From positions 1 through 57,621 of the forward strand of contig JAPOZO010000021.1 of the NCBI GenBank assembly GCA_026706025.1: 57,621 nucleotides of DNA, read 5' to 3'. The notes under the pieces were generated by a model. That model ran no database searches and was not told the DNA's origin. It saw only the letters and a program-made list of their open reading frames with translations. Both the position numbers and the translations under genes were made by a program. Origin of the DNA: Candidatus Poribacteria bacterium (GTDB lineage: Bacteria; Poribacteria; WGA-4E; WGA-3G). Positions 51,357 to 57,621 of the stretch are shown one piece after another (the stretch's first letter is position 1; every line of letters begins with the position of its first letter).

Positions 51357-52169
51357 TCAGTTTGTGGTAGACATTTTCCAGATACCTAAGAGCGCGAGGA
51401 GCGATAGATTTGGAAAGAGAAGTGGCGCGAACAGAGGCGCGCCATAGAGAAATTTATCTATCTGCGTAACACCTGGGGCTTGCAGATCTACCGTCAGGTG
51501 GAAGAAGAACCCCGCAATACCCACGATGAAGTTGATGCCTAAAACAACGGCACAGAATCTAAGGAAAGTGGGGCGGTGAGGCACAAGAAATAGCGTTGTC
51601 AAACAACCGACAGCGATAGCACTCGTAAACACGGGCAACCATTCAGATGGATTGAAGAACCCGTTCTGCGCGTGGTCGAAAACCGAGAGAATAAAATTAC
51701 CACACCACCCGAAACCCGCCATAAGCACAACCCATTGTGCCCATTCTAAATCCGTATCGCGGATCATACCGTTCATGATTAAAAGCAGCCCTACCCCTGT
51801 AAAAGCCAGTGGTGCTACAAACGGAGCTGTGTAGACAAGGTTCTTGAGGGTCAAGTCGGAGAAGAATTCGCTGCCGAGATGAAAAAACATGCCGAAGATG
51901 CCGATACAGATAGCACCCCACCCAACACCAAACCGACACCACGCTCGCCACCGCCCTTTTTTTCTAAAAAGTATGAGCGCGAGCAGGACGGACGCACCTA
52001 ACGAGAAGTAGAAAGGAATCCATTCCGCAGGATGTGCAAATGCGTTGACGGAGTGCGCTAAAAACACATCAAGTGCTAAAAACGCAAGGTTCGCAACTAT
52101 AAAAAAGTCGAGCAGTCTGGCAGCCAACCCTTTACGGTTTCGCAGCGTTTTCTCTGAGTTCTCCGGCAA
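51357..52169 (-). CDS. 8-TM membrane protein with internal duplication
   Basis: 270 aa, about eight membrane segments in two homologous halves. Half 1 has AFAHPAEWIPFYFS, GMFFHLGSEF, NLVYTAPFVAPLAF; half 2 has GFFNPSEWLPVFTS, GFFFHLTVDL, KFLYGAPLFAPLLF. The repeated His in FFHL is a possible heme or quinone ligand. The first 38 bases overlap the end of the octaheme cytochrome gene upstream, so they are an operon. I do not recognise a named family; a membrane quinone-linked partner for the cytochrome is plausible. Confidence 0.8.
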   Translation of the reverse strand: MPENSEKTLRNRKGLAARLLDFFIVANLAFLALDVFLAHSVNAFAHPAEWIPFYFSLGASVLLALILFRKKGRWRAWCRFGVGWGAICIGIFGMFFHLGSEFFSDLTLKNLVYTAPFVAPLAFTGVGLLLIMNGMIRDTDLEWAQWVVLMAGFGWCGNFILSVFDHAQNGFFNPSEWLPVFTSAIAVGCLTTLFLVPHRPTFLRFCAVVLGINFIVGIAGFFFHLTVDLQAPGVTQIDKFLYGAPLFAPLLFPNLSLLALLGIWKMSTTN

Positions 52170-53370
52170 TTCTTTTCAACTCCGTCATCTTCAACAAAAT
52201 CTCATAATTTCCGTGCCACTGAACAAAGTCCGCGCCCCCCATGAACGCGCCATGTTTTGCCGTCCGTCCGTAATAGTGCCACAGATCAAAGTAAAGAAAT
52301 TCGATAGGTTCATCAAAAGGTGTTTCCGTCAGCAATCCATCTTCACGAAGCGATTTCATCAGGGTAACTGCTTCCGAAATTTTGCGGTTGGTATCAGCCA
52401 CAACACCTTCAGCCTCCTGATAGTAAACCTCTACCTGTGAACTTGCATGGCATTTTAAGCACGTCTCTTTCATCGCGTCTTGACCTTGTTGGTAGGTCGG
52501 ACGCTTCTCAGAGACCGCCGCAAACAGCCAATACGAGAGTCGTTCGGTTGTATCGTGCGTCACATTCAAGCCATCCAAGCCGCTCAAGTGGCACGTCACG
52601 CATGTCGGTACTGTCATATCTGCTGTCGTGAGTGCTTTCGGTGGTGCTTTGAGATTCATCTCCGATTTTTGCGCATTGTAAAGCACACCGTGCTTGGATT
52701 CATGGTAAATTTCGATCTGTGAATGGTCGGGTCCCATGTGGCACTGCCCACAGGTTTCCGGCTCCCGCGCCAGCGCAACCGAACTTGAATGCCGCGCATG
52801 GCAGGCTGTGCACGTCCCAATAGAACCATCCGAATTGGGTTTACCTATATCATGGCAACCCAAGCATCCAACATCAATAGCACTCTCACCCTCTGCCATC
52901 GCTAAGGGGTTCACAGGACGCTCCACTGCACCCTTGTGATACCTTTCAGCGAAGGTGATCTGTTCTGCTGTAAAATCTTTCGCACCCCATACCGCTGCCC
53001 AAGCCGGTGCAGCGTGTCGGCTTCGGAGAAACTGTGTATACTCGGTCGTATGGCACTCGCTACAATTTTTTGCCGTGAGATGTTTCGCGATTGTAAAGCT
53101 CCGGTGTGCTTGCGTTTCCTGATTTTCTACGGCTTTATGGCAATCCAAGCAACTTACGCCGTGCTTTGCATGCTCACTCCGTTCATATTGATGGACAACC
53201 GCAGACGTTTCCCGGCGATGACACTCCGCACACTTCCCCGTCGCCCGCACAAAATCAGCACTCGGCTGCTCTACTTCCATTGCCGGACGCCTTGCATTCA
53301 GGATTAACACAACAGTAATCAGGACTGCTCCCAGGAATACCGAAATGAAGATAGATTTAAATGACATCAT
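52132..53370 (-). CDS. Octaheme c-type cytochrome of the hydroxylamine oxidoreductase (HAO) family
   Basis: 412 aa. An N-terminal membrane anchor (IFISVFLGAVLITVVLIL) is followed by eight CxxCH heme sites: CAECH, CLDCH, CSECH, CLGCH, CTACH, CGQCH, CVTCH, CLKCH. The segment CHMGPDHSQIEIYHESKHGV is the HAO-family signature, and HGAFMGGADFVQWHGNYEIL is its conserved C-terminal segment. Such enzymes oxidise hydroxylamine or hydrazine, or reduce nitrite to ammonia. Which direction applies depends on a Tyr cross-link I cannot place without alignment. ATG 53370 (or 53367) is used; the frame's extension to 53427 would overlap the cupin gene. Confidence 0.9.
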   Translation of the reverse strand: MMSFKSIFISVFLGAVLITVVLILNARRPAMEVEQPSADFVRATGKCAECHRRETSAVVHQYERSEHAKHGVSCLDCHKAVENQETQAHRSFTIAKHLTAKNCSECHTTEYTQFLRSRHAAPAWAAVWGAKDFTAEQITFAERYHKGAVERPVNPLAMAEGESAIDVGCLGCHDIGKPNSDGSIGTCTACHARHSSSVALAREPETCGQCHMGPDHSQIEIYHESKHGVLYNAQKSEMNLKAPPKALTTADMTVPTCVTCHLSGLDGLNVTHDTTERLSYWLFAAVSEKRPTYQQGQDAMKETCLKCHASSQVEVYYQEAEGVVADTNRKISEAVTLMKSLREDGLLTETPFDEPIEFLYFDLWHYYGRTAKHGAFMGGADFVQWHGNYEILLKMTELKRIAGELRENAAKP

Positions 53371-53404
53371 ATCAGCGTATTGACTCCAATTATGCTTCGA
53401 CGTT

Positions 53405-53794
53405 CTAATGAGATACTTTACCCCCAATCACAATTAGGAATGCGCTATCTTCGCTGGCATGGACCGAGTGAAGGACATCGCCTGTAAAGGTAACCCCCTC
53501 ACCCTGTTCGAGCGTTATCTTGTCAGCACTTGATGTAAATATGATCTTTCCGTCAAGCATAACGACCACTGCGCCAGCAGGGGCTGAATGCTCCTCCAAT
53601 GTCGTTCCGGCTTTCATAACGACCAGAACGAGTGTCAGTTCATCTCCTCGGGCTAACGTCAACGAAGCTCGACCCGACGTGGCGAATTCGGCTTCTTCCA
53701 TGAGATTTTCAGCCATAGACATAAATGGAAACGCTTTGGTTAATGTCGTATTCAAATCTACCGGTCTGTACGGTCTTTCATAGGATGTATTCAT
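53405..53794 (-). CDS. Small cupin protein
   Basis: 129 aa. One cupin barrel: MKAGTTLEEHSAPAGAVVVM (motif 1, His/Glu metal ligands) and GEGVTFTGDVLHSVHASEDS (motif 2, His). Function is not specified by family; such small cupins bind a metal and often sense or isomerise small molecules. GGAG lies 8 bases before ATG 53794; ATG 53806 is an alternative. It is 34 bases upstream of the octaheme gene on the same strand, so probably its operon partner. Confidence 0.85.
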   Translation of the reverse strand: MNTSYERPYRPVDLNTTLTKAFPFMSMAENLMEEAEFATSGRASLTLARGDELTLVLVVMKAGTTLEEHSAPAGAVVVMLDGKIIFTSSADKITLEQGEGVTFTGDVLHSVHASEDSAFLIVIGGKVSH

Positions 53795-53890
53795 TGTGTT
53801 CTCCATGATTTGACGGTGAAAGTAAGTATGAAGGACATTTTATTTTATTTTTATCATATCTATTATAGTTAGGTGGGCGAGACTGGAAGG

Positions 53891-53979
53891 CAGATCGCAA
53901 ATGTAAAGCATTCTCGCTGCGAAGCAATTTGGTTTCCGCGTGTGGGCAACCAAATTTGGGCGCGTGCGCCGCAAAACCT
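53891..53979 (-). repeat. Inverted copy of the 28466-28554 repeat
   Basis: Read on the - strand it starts GGTTTTGCGGCGCACGCGCC and continues CAAATTTGGT, CCCACACGCGG, GAATGCTTTACATTTGCGAT, matching 28466-28554 at about 85-90%. Lies between the LamG and cupin genes. Confidence 0.75.
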
Positions 53980-54015
53980 CGCCAGCGAGAGAGATGACAT
54001 GCCCTTGTGATTTTA

Positions 54016-54843
54016 TCAATAGCCACGTTTTACTTTTGCCCAAGTCGTTGAGAGTTTGTCTGCTGGATCAACAGCAAATGTGCCGCCAATGTTTTGGTTG
54101 ATTTCTGCTTCGCTGAGTGCTTTATCATACGCTCGGACGATTGCAAATGATCCGTTAAAAGTTCGACGGCGTTCATCGTAAGAATTCGCACCGATTGAGA
54201 TGTCGTTTATCGGTAACTTCTTGTCGAATTCAAAACCGGCTTGTTCGCTGACCTTTTTACCGTCTTGATACGCGATAATCGACTTGCCGCTTGTGCCAAC
54301 AATTGCTATCCAGGTCCATACACCTTCCTCAAGTTTAATGTTAAGGGGTTGCACGCCTTGCTTGCCGCCCTTGGCATGGATAGAGGTGTCCAGATTCTGA
54401 CCGCCAACGATCCAGAGCCGAATCCCCTGCTTGCCTTCCCTTGGACTGTTCTGAAAACCGGCGAAATGATGTTCCTCAACAAAAAAGTCACCATTGCGCC
54501 TACAAAGAAACTCTAACGTCCAGTCCTGAAAAAACAGCGGTGTGTTTTTGGCGGGTGGCCCTCCGAAAGTTTGCAGTGATTCTTTGGTTGTGTAGTATTT
54601 CACATTCTGTTCGTTGATACCGAGTGCTGGAATTTTAATTGCGCCTTCTTCGAGTTCGGGTGCTGTATCTGCTTCAAGTAATTCACCACCTTCAGTGCCG
54701 AGATTTTTCCAAGCTTTTGGATGAGCAGGGTTATCAGCAGCATTAAGATACAGGACGGGATCAGCAACAACATTCGCAAATGCGACGGTGCACGCTATTG
54801 ATACGAAAAACAGTGTGGTGCAAATTGAAACAATATGTCTCAT
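54016..54843 (-). CDS. Secreted LamG-like protein with the LSTTW C-terminal tag
   Basis: 275 aa. Signal peptide (VSICTTLFFVSIACTVAFA, cleaved after about 23). A LamG-like jelly roll has LFFQDWTLEFLCRRNGDFFV, WTWIAIVGTSGKSIIAYQDG and SFAIVRAYDKALSEAEINQN. The end is ADKLSTTWAKVKRGY, matching the LamG protein at 36398. Exported to the envelope; likely carbohydrate-binding. Has its own - strand promoter at 54914. Confidence 0.85.
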   Translation of the reverse strand: MRHIVSICTTLFFVSIACTVAFANVVADPVLYLNAADNPAHPKAWKNLGTEGGELLEADTAPELEEGAIKIPALGINEQNVKYYTTKESLQTFGGPPAKNTPLFFQDWTLEFLCRRNGDFFVEEHHFAGFQNSPREGKQGIRLWIVGGQNLDTSIHAKGGKQGVQPLNIKLEEGVWTWIAIVGTSGKSIIAYQDGKKVSEQAGFEFDKKLPINDISIGANSYDERRRTFNGSFAIVRAYDKALSEAEINQNIGGTFAVDPADKLSTTWAKVKRGY

Positions 54844-54913
54844 TTTAGGTGCCTCCTATGAATAGGGGTGGACTAAGGTATGGTAAGAGTTGTAGAACAA
54901 ACGGTCAAATACC

Positions 54914-54942
54914 AGTATAGCAAGGAAGAACCTATTTGTCAA
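54914..54942 (-). promoter_or_regulatory. Sigma-70 promoter of the LamG gene (- strand)
   Basis: On the - strand: TTGACA (54942-54937), 17-nt spacer, TATACT (54919-54914). About 70 nt before the ATG at 54843. Confidence 0.8.
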
Positions 54943-55049
54943 ATTAATTTGAGCGGTGAGTGTGTAAAATTTTGGGCGTGAATCGACTCAAATTGCTACC
55001 TACAAGCGGTATTGCATTTAGTCCCAGCCGGACAACATCTGTGTAGAAA

Positions 55050-57365
55050 CTATGGCAATTCTAAGAGAACATCCAAAGTCTCCGGGAACAGACACTCAGT
55101 GTCGTTACACGGCTGATAGGTGAGTTTGAGTGTGATTGGGACGTTTTTCTTCTGCGTTACATTCGGTTTCTGTTTTAAACGTAGCGGGATCGTCAGACTT
55201 TTTTCATAAATATTCAAAGGCTGGTCGCTAAACTCAAAACGCGTGGATCTACCTTTCGGATATGCTATATCGACAATCTCTACCGGAGCGTTCACATCCA
55301 CTGTAACAGTTGTCGGAATCAGATTATCTTGTCCCGCAGGGTTGGCGTTAATGTGCCAACCTGCAGCGATTTTAAGCTGAAGTTCCACGTTGAAAACTGC
55401 ATCGGCTTTCTCTTTAACTTTAGCCGTTGCGGTTACTGTTGATGATCCGGAGGTATCTTGGTCCTCTTCCAGTGTTAGGTAGTCGTTAAGGGCAAAGTGC
55501 ATATACATGAAAGATGATGGACTTTGTCCCATGGACTCTGCAAAAATGCGTAATGTTTTCTCAGCATAATCCCGATAGTCTGCTCCAAGTGCTAACAGAT
55601 TTTTAACAGCGACAGCGTTACCAGACGGAATGGCGGAGTCATAAGGTTTCTTGGTACGTACAATAAGATGTTTCGCATCCGCTTTCGTGTAATAGAAACC
55701 ACCGTTTTTATCGTCCCAGAAAAGTTGGATCATCTTATCGGTAAGTGTACGTGCCGAATCTAACCACTGATTCTCATCCATCGCCTCATACAATCCGAGC
55801 AGGCCACGGACAAAGAAGGCGTAGTCATCAAGATACGCATCCTGCTTGACAACACCAGCCGTATAGGTATGCCATAACTCACCATCGGGTTTTCTCAAGG
55901 CGTCAAGAATAAACCGAGCAGCCTTCGATGCTGCGGCGAGATAACGTTCCTCACCAAGCACTTGATAGCCGTAGGCGAGCGCGTCTATCATCAAACCGTT
56001 CCAGTTGACAATGATTTTTGTGTCCAACAACGGATATTCGCGTTCAGAGCGTGCTGTCAAAAGTTTTTCGCGTGCTGTTGACAATCTTTTCACAGAACTC
56101 TCTACTGCTGACCCTTCAGGGACATAAAGAACGTTTTTACCTTCAAAATTGGGTCCCTTATTCACGCCATAAACTTCGTTGAAGTCGGACGTGTCTTTTG
56201 GGTTTCCGAGAATCTTCTGGATTTCAGCAGCTGTCCAGACATAGTATTTCCCTTCTTCGGCATCCGTTTCAGCATCCAATGCCGAATAGAAACCGCCTTC
56301 GGGTGCCGTCATCTCCCGGAAAATGAAACTGAAGATTTCTTCGGCAACGCGTCGGTAACGCGGTGCTTGTGTCAATTGATAAACCTGAAGATATACTTTC
56401 GCCAATTGCGCGTTATCGTAAAGCATCTTCTCAAAGTGTGGGATGAGCCATTTCGCGTCAACGGAATATCGATGAAACCCGCCGCCGACTTGGTCATACA
56501 TACCGCCGTAAGCCATCATATCCAGCGTCCGTGTCACCATTTTCAATAACGATTCGTCTTTTTCGGGAGAGGTTTGTATCCCCGATTCTCTCTGATATTC
56601 ACTCAGTAGGAATTCGAGATTAGCCGGACTCGGAAATTTCGGTGCTGTGCCAAACCCACCATAAGCTTGGCTATAGTTCGTCCGAAGGTAATCCAAGGCA
56701 CCAGTAATGAGCGTTCTATCCAGTACTCTCGCGTTAAGTGCGGTGAACCCACGGCTGGTTGCCATCTCAATGGTATTTGAGATTTGGTTTGCGGATTCGA
56801 TGACCTCTGCCTCTCGCGTTACCCACGCTTCCTGAACAGCATCAAGGATCGTTGGGAACCCGGGTCTGCCCGGCATATCTGCCGGTGGGAAATAGGTGCC
56901 AGCGTAAAAGGGTTTTAGGTCAGGCGTGAGGAAAACGGAATTGGGCCAGCCTCCACGTTGCACCAGCAGTTGCGTCGCGGTCATATAGATTTCGTCAAGG
57001 TCTGGGCGTTCTTCTCTGTCAATCTTGATATTGATGAAATTCTTGTTCATTACCGCGGCGATTTCTGGATTTGAGAAGACCTTTCGTTCCATCACATGAC
57101 ACCAATAGCACGTAGAATAACCGACCGAGAGAAAAATTATTTTGTTTTCTTTCTTCGCGAGTGCCACTGCTTCATCACCCCAGGGGTACCATTCTACAGG
57201 GTTATGTGCATGAAGTAGTAGATACGGACTGGTTTCATGGATAAGCCGATTCGTCCATTTCCATGAACCGTCTGGATTTTTAAGTGCTGCTTCATCGGCA
57301 CTTACTATCCACATAAAATTAAGTAAGATTAGAACAACAAGAATTTTCTGTATAGTGTTTTTCAT
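55050..57365 (-). CDS. Exported YyaL/DUF255 thioredoxin-like protein fused to a DsbD-type N-terminal domain
   Basis: 771 aa. Signal peptide ([16 protein letters not shown]). The YyaL/DUF255 domain has the thioredoxin part with CYWCHVM (about residue 87) and [20 protein letters not shown], then an alpha/alpha-barrel ([34 protein letters not shown]). Residues about 660-771 look like the DsbD alpha domain: [20 protein letters not shown] and a Cys pair in [13 protein letters not shown]. DsbD domains pass reducing equivalents across the envelope, so the fusion suggests a periplasmic thiol-redox protein. Typical YyaL proteins are about 680 aa and cytoplasmic. Confidence 0.83.
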   Translation of the reverse strand: MKNTIQKILVVLILLNFMWIVSADEAALKNPDGSWKWTNRLIHETSPYLLLHAHNPVEWYPWGDEAVALAKKENKIIFLSVGYSTCYWCHVMERKVFSNPEIAAVMNKNFINIKIDREERPDLDEIYMTATQLLVQRGGWPNSVFLTPDLKPFYAGTYFPPADMPGRPGFPTILDAVQEAWVTREAEVIESANQISNTIEMATSRGFTALNARVLDRTLITGALDYLRTNYSQAYGGFGTAPKFPSPANLEFLLSEYQRESGIQTSPEKDESLLKMVTRTLDMMAYGGMYDQVGGGFHRYSVDAKWLIPHFEKMLYDNAQLAKVYLQVYQLTQAPRYRRVAEEIFSFIFREMTAPEGGFYSALDAETDAEEGKYYVWTAAEIQKILGNPKDTSDFNEVYGVNKGPNFEGKNVLYVPEGSAVESSVKRLSTAREKLLTARSEREYPLLDTKIIVNWNGLMIDALAYGYQVLGEERYLAAASKAARFILDALRKPDGELWHTYTAGVVKQDAYLDDYAFFVRGLLGLYEAMDENQWLDSARTLTDKMIQLFWDDKNGGFYYTKADAKHLIVRTKKPYDSAIPSGNAVAVKNLLALGADYRDYAEKTLRIFAESMGQSPSSFMYMHFALNDYLTLEEDQDTSGSSTVTATAKVKEKADAVFNVELQLKIAAGWHINANPAGQDNLIPTTVTVDVNAPVEIVDIAYPKGRSTRFEFSDQPLNIYEKSLTIPLRLKQKPNVTQKKNVPITLKLTYQPCNDTECLFPETLDVLLELP

Positions 57366-57417
57366 AGTAGCAACCTCTGCTATTGAACATAACGTGTGAA
57401 GATGTCATATAGCACGG

Positions 57418-57621
57418 TTATTGCACAAGTGCCTGCTGCGCGATCGTACGTCCGTGTTCTGTTAAAGCCAACTGCGTCTCTTTTCGCGAGACATATTGGT
57501 TGTTCAGCGCGTATTTCACGACTTGGTTTGTAAAAATGGGATCCCAACTGAGATGCTCATGGAGGTCTGCAATCGCCGATTCCGTTTCTGCTTCAGGAAG
57601 TCCTTCGTGATTAAAGAGGTG
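57418..57621 (-). CDS. C-terminal end of a metal-dependent regulator or metal ABC permease fused to one (partial)
   Basis: The last 67 residues only; the rest lies beyond the window. HLFNHEGLPEAETESAIADL, LNNQYVSRKETQLALTEHGR and TIAQQALVQ look like a DtxR/MntR-type winged-helix segment (VSRxxxQLALTEHGRxxA), as found at the end of some manganese/zinc ABC transporter permeases. It is below the limit for a confident call. The frame is closed by TAA at 57420-57418. Confidence 0.45.
   Translation of the reverse strand, partial: HLFNHEGLPEAETESAIADLHEHLSWDPIFTNQVVKYALNNQYVSRKETQLALTEHGRTIAQQALVQ

Noticed and set aside
52132-53427. Longer octaheme cytochrome start at 53427
   Set aside because: It would overlap the cupin gene and places 19 hydrophilic residues ahead of a membrane anchor that starts cleanly at MMSFKSIF.

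Overview
The window looks like chromosome from an uncultured Gram-negative bacterium of the FCB/Candidatus Poribacteria type. This is an inference from gene content. It has outer-membrane and lipid A genes (BamA, OmpH/Skp, LpxD). It also has two archaeal-type ether-lipid enzymes, a signature reported for FCB-group bacteria. Many other genes are of kinds often reported in sponge-associated Poribacteria: Gfo/Idh/MocA oxidoreductases, TIM-barrel sugar isomerases, a sulfatase, a PhyH dioxygenase, LamG proteins, LRR proteins and TPR proteins. No rRNA, tRNA, CRISPR array or complete transposase gene was seen.

Layout. 1-9.6 kb is a housekeeping core on the + strand: bamA (5' end off the window), ompH/skp, lpxD, a UbiA-type digeranylgeranylglyceryl-phosphate synthase-like gene, a TrmH-type RNA methyltransferase, a GGGP synthase family gene, then grpE-dnaJ-prmA. 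9.6-13.9 kb is mixed: a diheme cytochrome, a PIG-L deacetylase, a tandem PurS-like protein, a methyltransferase and an SMP-30 lactonase. 14-28.2 kb is a defence-like accessory island. It holds a PLD-SNF2 helicase, a small HTH regulator and an Eco57I-type methylase; a TIR / 3-TM membrane protein / TIR operon; an FRG-domain gene followed by two TPR genes; and a DUF433-DUF5615 toxin-antitoxin pair. 28.5-30.9 kb has three paralogous lipoproteins. 31.3-45.6 kb is a catabolic and extracellular-glycan region: two Gfo/Idh/MocA enzymes, two sugar isomerases, an oligogalacturonate-lyase-like propeller, a beta-gamma crystallin protein, a LamG protein, a FemAB-like acyltransferase, a sulfatase, a PhyH oxygenase, a phosphodiesterase and a P1 peptidase. 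45.8-51.2 kb has three LRR lipoproteins and a DegT aminotransferase, with a broken copy of the aminotransferase start between LRR genes 1 and 2. 51.3-57.6 kb, on the - strand, has an octaheme HAO-family cytochrome with an 8-TM protein and a cupin, a LamG protein, a YyaL/DUF255-DsbD fusion and the end of a probable metal transporter or regulator.

The intergenic regions are densely populated with short non-coding repeats. There are at least five MITE-like families with terminal inverted repeats, REP-like palindromes, a 28-bp core module found eight times on the same strand, and exact tandem duplications of 110 bp (non-coding) and 132 bp (inside an LRR gene). Several genes have near-consensus sigma-70 promoters (TTGACA, 17-18 nt, TATAAT-like). 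The best candidates for undescribed biology are the TIR-TM-TIR operon, the PLD-helicase/HTH/Eco57I system with its palindromic promoter operator, and the archaeal-type lipid genes in an outer-membraned cell.
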